A program made the translations under genes and the position numbers. The notes beneath the pieces are model-generated. The model had not been told where the DNA came from. It did not search any database and saw only the letters and a list, made by a program, of their open reading frames with translations. From positions 1 to 64,000 of the forward strand of contig MGUG01000041.1 in the NCBI GenBank assembly GCA_001799845.1: a stretch of 64,000 nt of DNA, given 5' to 3'. Positions within the stretch are counted from its first letter, which is position 1. Every line of letters begins with the position of its first letter. Positions 18,085 through 29,774 of this stretch are shown here, piece by piece. Source of the stretch: Elusimicrobia bacterium GWC2_64_44 (lineage in GTDB: Bacteria > Elusimicrobiota > Elusimicrobia > Elusimicrobiales > UBA9959).

Positions 18085-18996
18085 ATGCTCAAGTTCCTGT
18101 TGAAATTATCGCTGCTGACGGCCATGGTGATAGGGATAGTGCTGCTGATGCAGCATGTGGGCCCGCTGGGCCCCGACACCAAGGTCATGCTCAAGTGGAT
18201 AGGCCTCGGCGCCCTCGGCCTCGCGGCGCTGTCCATTGTGTCTATTACCCTGCTGGGCCTGGCCGGCATCATGGTGGCCATCTTCGCCATCAAGCGCGGC
18301 ACCGGCGCGGCCGAAAGCCTGGGCGGCGGGCTGAAGGGCCTCACCGGCCTAAAGGGGCTGAGCGCCCTCAGCGCGCTGGGCGGCCTGAGCGGCCTGGGGA
18401 ACCTGGGCAAGATGAACTCCCGCACCGTGGAGATCTCGGTGGACAAGTTCGAGGCTGGCTCCTTCAGGATCAAGACCCTGTCGGGCGACCTGACCCTGGC
18501 CGGCCATGCCGAAGCGGGCGCCAGGGCCACCGTGGAGATCCTGGAGCGGTCTGACGGCGACGCCGAGGCCTTCTTCGAGGGCGGCGAGATAAAGATCAAA
18601 ACCAAGAGCGGCGGCAAGGCCGTCATCGGCGACGCCTCGGTGTTCCTGCCGGCCCGGCTCTCCGCGCTCAGCGCCGAGAGCGTCAACGGCGACGTCGTGA
18701 TCAGCGGGTTTTCCACCGACGGCCAGGCCTCGTTCAAGGGCGTCAACGGGGATATCACCCTCGCCTCGCTGAAGAGCGCCGGGGAGGCGCTGGTGAAGAC
18801 GGTCAGCGGCGACGTGGAGATACGGGACTCGCAGTTCAGCGGCCTGACCGCGCAGAGCATCAGCGGCGACGTGGAGATAAAGGATTCTTCGGCTGAGAGC
18901 GCGGTGCTCAAGACCGTCAGCGGGGATATCGACTACGCCGGCTGCGACATAAAGAACCCGTCGGTGAAGACGGTAAGCGGTTCGGTCACGAAATAA
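18085..18996 (+). CDS. Membrane-anchored DUF4097-like beta-repeat protein
   Basis: N-terminal transmembrane segments; repeated VNGDVVISG / VNGDITLAS / VSGDVEIRD / ISGDVEIKD / VSGDIDYAG motifs. Confidence 0.75.
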   Translation: MLKFLLKLSLLTAMVIGIVLLMQHVGPLGPDTKVMLKWIGLGALGLAALSIVSITLLGLAGIMVAIFAIKRGTGAAESLGGGLKGLTGLKGLSALSALGGLSGLGNLGKMNSRTVEISVDKFEAGSFRIKTLSGDLTLAGHAEAGARATVEILERSDGDAEAFFEGGEIKIKTKSGGKAVIGDASVFLPARLSALSAESVNGDVVISGFSTDGQASFKGVNGDITLASLKSAGEALVKTVSGDVEIRDSQFSGLTAQSISGDVEIKDSSAESAVLKTVSGDIDYAGCDIKNPSVKTVSGSVTK

Positions 18997-19014
18997 CCCG
19001 GCCGTAGGAAAACA

Positions 19015-19047
19015 AAAGCCCCGGCGGAAAACCGGGGCTTTTTTTAT
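19015..19047 (+). terminator. Rho-independent terminator
   Basis: AAAGCCCCGG cggaaaa CCGGGGCTTTTTTTATT. Confidence 0.9.
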
Positions 19048-19057
19048 TTGGGGCCGT

Positions 19058-19480
19058 TCAATCTTTAAGGTCTTTCCAATAGCGCCGCACCATATATTTC
19101 TCGAATCCCATCGCCTCGTAGAAACCTTCGCGGCCGCAAGGAACAAGGACGCCCTTCGCCCCTTTCTTCCTGCTCCAGGCCTCCAGGGCTTCCAGCAGGG
19201 TCTTGGCTATCCCTTTTTTGCGGTGCTCGGGCAGTACCACCAGCTCCTCTATTATGCCGGCCCGGCATTCAAAATCCACTTCCAGGCGGCAGGAGCCAAG
19301 CAGGAAACCGGCGAAGGCCCCGGTAGCCGGGTCCACGGCGGCTATTTTGAAGTAGTTATCGTCCGCCAGGTACTCGGTCATGACTTGCCTGAGCCCTCCG
19401 TCTATGTGGCCTTCGTAGAGCAGCTCCAGCAGTTTGTAGATCTTTTCACCGTCGGGGGGGCCGGGGTTCGTGTATTCCAT
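19058..19480 (-). CDS. GNAT family N-acetyltransferase
   Basis: AGIIEELVVLPEHRKKGIAKTLLEALEAWSRKKGAKGVLVPCGREGFYEAMGFEKY. Confidence 0.88.
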   Translation of the reverse strand: MEYTNPGPPDGEKIYKLLELLYEGHIDGGLRQVMTEYLADDNYFKIAAVDPATGAFAGFLLGSCRLEVDFECRAGIIEELVVLPEHRKKGIAKTLLEALEAWSRKKGAKGVLVPCGREGFYEAMGFEKYMVRRYWKDLKD

Positions 19481-19491
19481 GTGCGGGCTTC

Positions 19492-19977
19492 CTATTTTTT
19501 AGCTGCTTTCAGCGCGGCGAGGAAGAGGTGGTCGGAAAGTCGGTTGAGGTATACGGCGGGCTCTTTGGCTTTCAGTTCCCAGGCGAGGATCTCGCAGATG
19601 CGGGTCCTGGCGCGGGCCAAATGGGCCAGGGCCTCGATTTCGCCGGCGCCGGGCAGGACGAAGCGCTTCGGGGGTTTCAGCGCGGCCGATCGCGCGGCTA
19701 TGAGAGCCTCCAGCGACGCTGTTTCCGGCTTCAGGTCTCCCTTCAGCCCGGCTATCAAGCCGGAGGCTTTGACGAGAGCCGCCTGGGTGGCGGTAAGTTC
19801 AGTTCTCAGCGCGCGGTCCCGCAGGCCGGTCTTGAGCAGGCCCAGCAGGGCGGAGAGCTCGTCGAGCAGGGCGTTCAGCTTTATGCGGGCGTGGGTTTTG
19901 GGCACGCGCCGGCCGCCGAGCAGGTCGGTGCGGCCGTCGTCGCCGGCGCCCAGCCGGGGTTTGAAATTATTCGGCAT
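19492..19977 (-). CDS. PduO-type ATP:cob(I)alamin adenosyltransferase
   Basis: GDDGRTDLLGGRRVPKTHARI ... RARTRICEILAWELK...AVYLNRLSDHLFLAAL. Confidence 0.85.
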   Translation of the reverse strand: MPNNFKPRLGAGDDGRTDLLGGRRVPKTHARIKLNALLDELSALLGLLKTGLRDRALRTELTATQAALVKASGLIAGLKGDLKPETASLEALIAARSAALKPPKRFVLPGAGEIEALAHLARARTRICEILAWELKAKEPAVYLNRLSDHLFLAALKAAKK

Positions 19978-20339
19978 CAGAGTTTGTAGGCCTTAACTTT
20001 TTCCAGCACGAACGCCGCTACCTCCCGGGGCAGGTCTCCGGAGGCGGCCTCCAGTTTCTTGCCTACGGGCCCGGTCTCGAACAGGCCGTCCTCCACCAGT
20101 ACCGGCGACGCTTTTGAGGCGCCCCAGCGCTCGCCGTTGTCTATGCCGGTATGCTTGTAGCCGTGCTTTTGGGTCCAGGTCAGCGCGCGGGGCTTGCGCT
20201 CCCGGTCGTAGCAGAGCTGGAAGCCGAAGATCTCGTCTCCAGGCTCGAACCAGACTATCAGGTCGAAATACTCGTCCTCGAACCAGCGCCGCCGCGGCTC
20301 GCCCTTGTGCTGCATCACTTGCTTTGCTTCTTTAAGCAT
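19977..20339 (-). CDS. Hypothetical protein
   Basis: 120-aa ORF, tightly packed with its neighbours (start/stop overlap with adenosyltransferase). Confidence 0.65.
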   Translation of the reverse strand: MLKEAKQVMQHKGEPRRRWFEDEYFDLIVWFEPGDEIFGFQLCYDRERKPRALTWTQKHGYKHTGIDNGERWGASKASPVLVEDGLFETGPVGKKLEAASGDLPREVAAFVLEKVKAYKL

Positions 20340-20346
20340 AGCCCGA

Positions 20347-21243
20347 TTATATCTTAGTTATGTCGAACGAGGCGAAGCTGCCGGGGGCGACGGAGAACTC
20401 TTCCGCGCGCAGCGCGCCCTTCTCCGTATATTTCTTCACAGCGTATTTGGGGATAGAGGCGTTGGGGTTCATCAGCCCGGCCACTTCCAGCGAGATGCGC
20501 CGGGCGGCGGGCAGCACCTGGTTTAGCAGGTTGACGGGATTGTTGGTGCAGCTGTTGGAGAAGAGGTTGTAGGTTTCTTTGTTGCGGTTGGTCTCGTCTA
20601 TGCGCGCCAGCAGCAGGCCGAACAGGCGCAGCGTCTCCTCCCGGCCTATGCTGATGTTCCGGAAGAATATCTCCTTCTGCTTGAAGTTCACGGTATAGTC
20701 GGCGTAACTCTCGAAGGTGGTGACCAGCCAGATCAGCGGGTACTTGCCGGCTAGCGCGTGCGTGATATTGTAGCCCTTGGGCTCGCGGCTCCAGCCCTCG
20801 GCGCCGAAGGTCAGCGCGGGGATATTCACTCCGCGGGAATCCACCGCGCCGCCGGGCTTGAAGGTGAAGACCAGGAAGGTGTGGCCGGTGCCGAAGGTCT
20901 TGTAGGCGTAGAGGGCCTTGTCTATCAGCGCCGCGTTCACCGTGACCGTCTCCCAGGCGTAGCTCTTGTGGTCGGCCGGCGTGCGGCCGGTGCGCACGGT
21001 CCTTATGACGGCCAGGCCGTCTTTGCCGGGAACTATCTCGGCGGGGCGCTGCGCGTAGGAGAGCGGCGCGGACTCGTCCCAGCCCAGGGTGTAGTCCACC
21101 GCGCCGCCGCGGTCGGGCAGCGGCGCCTGCGGCACTTCAATGGCCGACGGCTCGCCAATCAGCTGGGCCAGGGCCGGGTCCTGGGCGTCGGAGAAGACGG
21201 GGAAGACGGAAAGGGTCAGGGCTGCGAGGAAGATCTTTCTCAT
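20347..21243 (-). CDS. Secreted DUF4105-like protein
   Basis: Signal peptide MRKIFLAALTLSVFPVFSDA; YNLFSNSCTNNPVNLLNQVLP resembles DUF4105 (N-C-T) motif. Confidence 0.6.
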   Translation of the reverse strand: MRKIFLAALTLSVFPVFSDAQDPALAQLIGEPSAIEVPQAPLPDRGGAVDYTLGWDESAPLSYAQRPAEIVPGKDGLAVIRTVRTGRTPADHKSYAWETVTVNAALIDKALYAYKTFGTGHTFLVFTFKPGGAVDSRGVNIPALTFGAEGWSREPKGYNITHALAGKYPLIWLVTTFESYADYTVNFKQKEIFFRNISIGREETLRLFGLLLARIDETNRNKETYNLFSNSCTNNPVNLLNQVLPAARRISLEVAGLMNPNASIPKYAVKKYTEKGALRAEEFSVAPGSFASFDITKI

Positions 21244-21475
21244 TAATTATATTATAGCGGCTTGCGGCGCGGCGGGGCAGGTGCGCAGGGCCTAGCCCGG
21301 CCCCGTTTTTTGGGCCCCCCGGCGGCTGGGCCCTGCGGGCAGGGCCCGGGTTGTCGCCCGTCAATGACAAAAAATGCTATTTTCATTAAACTAGTCTTGC
21401 AGGCCTGGTCCTCGAACCGCCTGACTGCTCTTTTCAGCCGTTCTTTTTACAGACGAAACTGCGCCACACATTTAA

Positions 21476-23725
<2,250 letters not shown>

Positions 23726-23737
23726 CCGGCCGCGCAG

Positions 23738-23772
23738 GGAAAAGTGCCCCGGCTTCGGCCGGGGCCTTTTTA
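23738..23772 (+). terminator. Rho-independent terminator after icd
   Basis: GCCCCGGC ttcg GCCGGGGC CTTTTT hairpin. Confidence 0.85.
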
Positions 23773-23809
23773 CAGTCCCGAATGGTATAATTTACGCAGA
23801 GGTATCACT

Positions 23810-24034
23810 ATGAAAGACAAAGTTGCCAAAGTTATAGAGAAGATAAAGCCCATGCTTGCGGCCGACGGCGGCTCCGTGGAGCTGGTCAGCGTGGACGAAG
23901 CTAAGGGTATAGTCACCGTGCGCCTTACCGGCGCCTGCGGCTGCTGCCCGCACGCCACCATGACGCTCAAGAACGTCGTCGAGCGCATGATCAAGGAAGA
24001 AGTTCCCGAAGTAAAAGAGATCGCGGTAGGCTGA
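23810..24034 (+). CDS. NifU C-terminal-domain Fe-S scaffold-like protein
   Basis: IKPMLAADGGSVELVSVDEAKGIVTVRLTGACGCCPHATMTLKNVVERMIKEEVPEV. Confidence 0.9.
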   Translation: MKDKVAKVIEKIKPMLAADGGSVELVSVDEAKGIVTVRLTGACGCCPHATMTLKNVVERMIKEEVPEVKEIAVG

Positions 24035-24104
24035 GCCTTTCCGCGGCCGAGCAGGCCGGCTGACGCGCCCCCGCGGCGCCGATCTGGCCGGCCTGCGCGT
24101 TTTT

Positions 24105-24914
24105 ATGGCGCTGATAAACCTGCACACCCATTCCACCTATTCCGACGGCACGCTGGCCCCCGCCGAGCTGGCCCGCGCCGCCGTGAAGGCCGGCGTGAAG
24201 TACTTCTCCCTGACAGACCATGACGGTACCGGCGGCTGGGGCGAGATGGAGCCGGCGCTGAAAGAGGCCGGCCTGACCTACTGCTATGGCGTGGAGCTCA
24301 GCACCGGCCTGCACGAGAACCTGCATATCCTCGGCTACGGCGTGAATCCCGCCGACCCGGCGCTGAACGCCCGGCTGGCGGAATTCCGCGGCCGCAGGGT
24401 GGTCAGGATAAAGAAGATACTGGAGCTGCTGCGCGGCCTGGGCATAGAGATCGCCTTCGAAGACCTGCCGGTCCCGGGCAACCGCACGGTGGGCCGGCCG
24501 CAGGTGGCCGACGTGCTGCGCGCCCGCAAGGTGGTTTCCAACCGCAGCCAGGCTTTCAAACGCTATCTCGGCCCGGGTGCCGCGGCTTACGTCGCCCCCA
24601 ACGGCCCTCCCGTGGAAGAAGCCATCCGCGCCGTCACCGACGCCGGGGGCAAGGCCGTGCTGGCCCACCCGGGCGCGGTCGGCAAGGTCATCGACCTCGG
24701 CGCGTGGAAGGACATGGGCCTCGCCGGCATCGAGGCTTTCTATCCCGCGCATACCGGCGCCGCCACCAGGGAATTCGTGGCGCTGGCCGCGCGCCACGGC
24801 CTATTCGTTACCGCGGGCACTGATTTTCACGGGCCCGGCACGGAGCGCGGCGACATGGGCGGTTTCGAGTACCAGGAAGAATATTTCTCGGAGATAAGAA
24901 AACTTTTTATATGA
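24105..24914 (+). CDS. PHP-domain phosphoesterase
   Basis: INLHTHSTYSDGTLAPAELARAAVKAGVKYFSLTDHDGTGG; DFHGPG. Confidence 0.9.
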   Translation: MALINLHTHSTYSDGTLAPAELARAAVKAGVKYFSLTDHDGTGGWGEMEPALKEAGLTYCYGVELSTGLHENLHILGYGVNPADPALNARLAEFRGRRVVRIKKILELLRGLGIEIAFEDLPVPGNRTVGRPQVADVLRARKVVSNRSQAFKRYLGPGAAAYVAPNGPPVEEAIRAVTDAGGKAVLAHPGAVGKVIDLGAWKDMGLAGIEAFYPAHTGAATREFVALAARHGLFVTAGTDFHGPGTERGDMGGFEYQEEYFSEIRKLFI

Positions 24915-25648
24915 AAATAATCTCTCACCGCGGCGCCTCCGCCTACGCGCCCGAAAACACGCTGAAGGCCTTCAAGCTGGCCGTGGAGATGGGCTCCAGG
25001 GACTTCGAGTTCGACGTGCACCTGACGAAGGACGGCGAGCTGGTCGTGCACCATGACTACACCCTCGAGCATACCGCCGGCAAGCACGTGAAGATAGTTG
25101 ACTGCACCTATGAGGAATTGAAGAAGTTCAACGTGGCCTGGCATTACCGGGCCGACCGCCGCCCCCAGCACGTCCCGCTGCTCGCCGACGTAATCGATAT
25201 CATCGCCCCGCACGCCGACGGCCTCAACTTCGAGGTGAAGAACGACGGCAACCTCTACCCCGGCATCGAGAAAAAGTTGCTCGATTTCATCAAGCACCGC
25301 GCCGGGCTGCTGGAGAAATCCCTGATCTCCAGCTTCGACCACGGCACGCTGAAGCGCCTGCGGGCGCTGTCCCACACCGTAAAACTGGCCTACCTGGGCC
25401 ACGGCCTCAGCACCATGCTGCTGCTGCCCGCCCTCCGCAAGGCGCGCTCCGTCGGTGCCGTCAACTTCCACCTCGCGCTGCGCATCGCTTTCAAGCTTAA
25501 CATCTCGCGCATCAAGAAGGCCGGCTTCAACGCGTGTGTCTACACGGTCAACACCCAAAAAGACGCGAAGCGCATGCAGGCCATAGGCGTGGACGGCATC
25601 TTTACCAACCACCCCGACATCCTGGGCAAGTGGACCCTGAAGGGCTGA
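24911..25648 (+). CDS. Glycerophosphodiester phosphodiesterase
   Basis: IISHRGASAYAPENTLKAFKLAVEMGSRDFEFDVHLTKDGELVVHHD. Confidence 0.93.
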   Translation: MKIISHRGASAYAPENTLKAFKLAVEMGSRDFEFDVHLTKDGELVVHHDYTLEHTAGKHVKIVDCTYEELKKFNVAWHYRADRRPQHVPLLADVIDIIAPHADGLNFEVKNDGNLYPGIEKKLLDFIKHRAGLLEKSLISSFDHGTLKRLRALSHTVKLAYLGHGLSTMLLLPALRKARSVGAVNFHLALRIAFKLNISRIKKAGFNACVYTVNTQKDAKRMQAIGVDGIFTNHPDILGKWTLKG

Positions 25649-25649
25649 T

Positions 25650-26657
<1,008 letters not shown>

Positions 26658-26668
26658 ATCTGATAGCG

Positions 26669-26856
26669 GAAGGAAGGCTGGCCGCTCGCTCATAAGCGGC
26701 CGTGGGGGAAGAGGGCCTGCGGTCCTCCGCCGGCAAAGAACTCGCTCGGCACACAGTGCCTCGCTCAAACATTCTTTGCCGCCGCCCTAATGATAGGCGG
26801 TCCGCTACGGACCTTGGCCCTACGGCCTAAAATCGCTCCCGGCCAGCCTTCCTTCC
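26669..26856. repeat. Nested inverted-repeat / structured intergenic element
   Basis: Outer 17-bp perfect inverted repeat GGAAGGAAGGCTGGCCG (26669-26685) / CGGCCAGCCTTCCTTCC (26840-26856); inner 10-bp CGGCAAAGAA (26731-26740) / TTCTTTGCCG (26772-26781); innermost GGCAC aca GTGCC flanked by CTCGCTC direct repeats. Confidence 0.75.
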
Positions 26857-26872
26857 TCGGCGCAAAATAAAG

Positions 26873-26906
26873 AACCCCGGGCCGTCCCGGGGCTCTTCGC
26901 TTTTAA
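26873..26906. terminator. Rho-independent terminator between convergent genes
   Basis: GAACCCCGGG ccgt CCCGGGGCTCTTCGCTTTT hairpin. Confidence 0.7.
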
Positions 26907-26913
26907 GGCGGCG

Positions 26914-27579
26914 TCAGAACTTGGCGCCGCACTCGCCGCAGAACCGCGCGCCCTGCTGGCTGGGCTTGCCGCAGGCGGGGCATTTGGGCAGCTCAAGAGA
27001 GGCGCCGCAGTTATTGCAGAACTTCCCCTCGCCCGAAGGCTTGCCGCATTTGGCGCAGATGGTCTGCTTGCTTTCGATCTTGCCGGTGAAGACCGGCGTC
27101 GCGGCGGCGGCCTCCCCTATGTCCTTCACCATTTTCTGCGCCTTCGCGGCGGCTATCTCCACGTTCGCCCTCGGCGCGTCCTGGATGCAGAGGCCTTCCT
27201 GCTCGTTCCAGCAGCTGTCGCAGGCCCACTTATTGCACTTCGGGCAGCGCTTGAAATGTCCCTTGGCGTCGTTCTGCGCCAGCTCGAAGGCAGCCTCGTG
27301 CTCCTTGTGCCACTCCGGGGACATCCCGGTGAACTTGGCGCTGATGGCGTTCGTGCCGCGCTCCAGAGTGGAGCCCAGTCCGCTCTGGCCGGCGATGCTC
27401 GCCACCGCGCTGATCACGTCGCCCAGGCCCTTGAAGAACTTCTTCTTCTTGTAGGTGCTGGATTCGGTGAAGCGGGTCTTGTACCCCTCGCGGCAGGTGT
27501 CGCAGAAGAAGGTGAACTGGAAGCCTGCCTCGGTGCTGTTGTCAGCGAAGTTGCTTGTGAAGCCTATCAGGTTGGACAT
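26914..27579 (-). CDS. Zinc-ribbon domain protein
   Basis: Multiple CxxC pairs: CDTC, CPKCNKWACDSCW, CAKCGKPSGEGKFCNNCG, CPACGKPSQQGARFCGECG. Confidence 0.85.
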   Translation of the reverse strand: MSNLIGFTSNFADNSTEAGFQFTFFCDTCREGYKTRFTESSTYKKKKFFKGLGDVISAVASIAGQSGLGSTLERGTNAISAKFTGMSPEWHKEHEAAFELAQNDAKGHFKRCPKCNKWACDSCWNEQEGLCIQDAPRANVEIAAAKAQKMVKDIGEAAAATPVFTGKIESKQTICAKCGKPSGEGKFCNNCGASLELPKCPACGKPSQQGARFCGECGAKF

Positions 27580-27580
27580 G

Positions 27581-27832
27581 TTATTTCTCTCCTAGCCGCG
27601 CCCCGCAGGCGCAGTAATCCCCGAAGAAAACGGTTTTGCCGCACTTAGGGCAGACTATTTCCAGTTTGAGCCCGCACCCCGCGCAGGCCTTCCAGGTTTC
27701 TTTCACGGGGGCGCGGCATTTATGGCAGCGCAGGTCCCCGCAAGGGTTGACCTTGCCGCAGGCCGGGCAGGCGGCGGCGTCCGGCGGGGCGAGTTCGCCG
27801 CAATAGCGGCACGGGTGCTGGTATCCTGGCAT
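27581..27832 (-). CDS. Small multi-zinc-ribbon protein
   Basis: MPGYQHPCRYCGELAPPDAAACPACGKVNPCGDLRCHKCRAPVKETWKACAGCGLKLEIVCPKCGKTVFFGDYCACG; start set at internal Met after the 5' UTR-like segment. Confidence 0.75.
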   Translation of the reverse strand: MPGYQHPCRYCGELAPPDAAACPACGKVNPCGDLRCHKCRAPVKETWKACAGCGLKLEIVCPKCGKTVFFGDYCACGARLGEK

Positions 27833-27892
27833 AGGGCTCCTTAGCTTAACGGAAAAAAGTATACAAATTTTACCGAAGGGCGGCCTCCGCGG

Positions 27893-27930
27893 CAAAAAAA
27901 GAGCCCCGGGGCGGCCCGGGGCTCTTCTCT
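27893..27930. terminator. Rho-independent terminator after ATP-citrate lyase operon
   Basis: AGAGCCCCGGG gcgg CCCGGGGCTCT hairpin with an A-tract on the + strand (U-tract for minus-strand transcripts). Confidence 0.75.
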
Positions 27931-27944
27931 GTCCTGGCGGACGC

Positions 27945-29774
27945 TTACAGGTCCGTCATGTAGGCTATCTCGTCGTATGGGGTGCGGTACAGCGGCTGCT
28001 TCAGGCGCTTCTGGTCGAAGATATGCCCGAAGATGCCGATGGAGCGCCCCACCACGAACAAGGCGTTGAGGCAGCCCATGTTGACGATATTGTCGCTCTC
28101 GTCCTTGGTGAACTGCCCGCTGCTCGACAGCATGTCCACGAAGGCGATGCCGATGCAGCCGTCGACGTTGAGGATCAGGTTGCCCTTCTTCTTCGTCGTC
28201 AGCTGCTCCACGGCCAGCGCGTAGTCCAGCAGGTCGGTCTTCTTGAAGTTCTTCTTGCAGAAGGCCTTCAGCTGTGTGACGCGCATGTCGGGATTGGTCA
28301 GGCTTTTCACCTTGTGGCCGATGCCGGGGATGTTGGCGCCCTTGCCCTTCATGTCGCGGATGAACTGCTCGGGCGTGAGGCCGGCGTCGAAGGCGCGCTT
28401 GAACTGCTGCGCCGCGCCGTCGATGGCGCCGCCGAAGCGCGGGCCGATGGTAAGCAGGCCGGAAGCCAGCGAGGAGATGATGTCCTTGCCGGCGCGGGCC
28501 GCCACTATGGCGTTATGCGCGCCGCTCACGGCGGGGCCGTGGTCGGCGGTCAGCATCAGCGCGGTCTCCAGGAACTTGTTGCCGTAGTCCGGCAGCCGCC
28601 GCTTGAACCAGAGCAGCCCTATCACGCCGCCTATCCCCATCTGGCTCTCGAGCACCTTGGAGATCGGGATGTTCAGGTATTCCAGCTCTTCCTTCTTCTC
28701 GTTGGAGATGGTGTTGATGAAGGTGGTGGCCTTGCGGATCTTGCCCTCTTTCAGCGCCTGGGCGAAGTCCATCGGCAGGACCGGGGCGGCCACGTCGGCC
28801 GCGGGCTTGATCGAGCCCTTCTTCACCAGTCTCTCATAGGTTTCGTTGATCTTCACGCCGTAGTCGTCGAAGGAAGTCGGCACTACCGCGCCGGCGGCCT
28901 TCAGCGCCGCGTTCTTGGCGTCTGCGGTCTCCAGGTCCGAGCCCGCCTTCGCGCCCGCGTGTCCGAACTGCACGCCCGCCGGGAACATCTTGGAGCAGGT
29001 GCCGGTCACCCAGATGACGAGCGGCTTGGTGATCTTTTTGGCCTTGAGGGCTTCGACTATGCGCAGCTCCTCGGTGCCGCCTATCTCGCCCAGCGCCACG
29101 ATCATTTTTACGGCCGGGATGGCCTCATAGCGCAGTATGTGCTCCAGCAGCGTGGAGCCGGGGTAGGCGTCGCCGCCTATGGCTATGCCCTCGTAGAGGC
29201 CGTCGGTATTGCGGGCTATGATGTTATAGCACTCGTTCGACAGGCCGCCCGACTTGGAGACGAAGCCGACCGAGCCGGGCCTGTGGAGCTTCGACTCGAC
29301 GATGTTCTCGTAGGTGCCGGCGGTGTTGGCGATCTTGAAGCAGCCGGCCTTGATGCCGCCCACGGTGGCGGGGCCGATGACCATCTTGTCGAGCTTGGCG
29401 GCGGTGGCGGCGAGTATCCTGGCGCGGCGCTCCGGCACGCCCTCGGCGATCACGCACACGGTGCGGATATTCGGGTGGTTCAGGGCTTCCATGGAGCTGT
29501 CGAAGGCGGAGCGGTAGGAAGCGAAGTTCACCACCACGTCGGCCTTGGGGTGCTTCGCCGCCGCGGCCGCGAAGTTCTTGTACATCGGCAGCAGCACTTC
29601 GCCCTTGCCGAAGAAGACCTTGTGCACGCCTTCGCTGCCGGGGTTCACGATGGCCGCTACCGACGGGACCTTGCGCCCGCAGGCGTAGTCGAAGTCCAGC
29701 ATGCGCTGTATGGCGTTGACGTGGTAGCCGTAAACTATCGCCGTGGTGTCTTTGGTGAAAAGTTCGGGTTTCAT
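27945..29774 (-). CDS. aclA: ATP-citrate lyase large subunit (CoA ligase plus citrate synthase-like domains)
   Basis: VGPATVGGIKAGCFKIANTAGTYENI ... GHAGAKAGSDLETADAKNAAL ... ADHGPAVSGAHNAIVAARAGKDIISSLASGLLTIGPRFGGAIDGAAQQF ... GIGHKVKSLTNPD. Confidence 0.93.
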   Translation of the reverse strand: MKPELFTKDTTAIVYGYHVNAIQRMLDFDYACGRKVPSVAAIVNPGSEGVHKVFFGKGEVLLPMYKNFAAAAAKHPKADVVVNFASYRSAFDSSMEALNHPNIRTVCVIAEGVPERRARILAATAAKLDKMVIGPATVGGIKAGCFKIANTAGTYENIVESKLHRPGSVGFVSKSGGLSNECYNIIARNTDGLYEGIAIGGDAYPGSTLLEHILRYEAIPAVKMIVALGEIGGTEELRIVEALKAKKITKPLVIWVTGTCSKMFPAGVQFGHAGAKAGSDLETADAKNAALKAAGAVVPTSFDDYGVKINETYERLVKKGSIKPAADVAAPVLPMDFAQALKEGKIRKATTFINTISNEKKEELEYLNIPISKVLESQMGIGGVIGLLWFKRRLPDYGNKFLETALMLTADHGPAVSGAHNAIVAARAGKDIISSLASGLLTIGPRFGGAIDGAAQQFKRAFDAGLTPEQFIRDMKGKGANIPGIGHKVKSLTNPDMRVTQLKAFCKKNFKKTDLLDYALAVEQLTTKKKGNLILNVDGCIGIAFVDMLSSSGQFTKDESDNIVNMGCLNALFVVGRSIGIFGHIFDQKRLKQPLYRTPYDEIAYMTDL

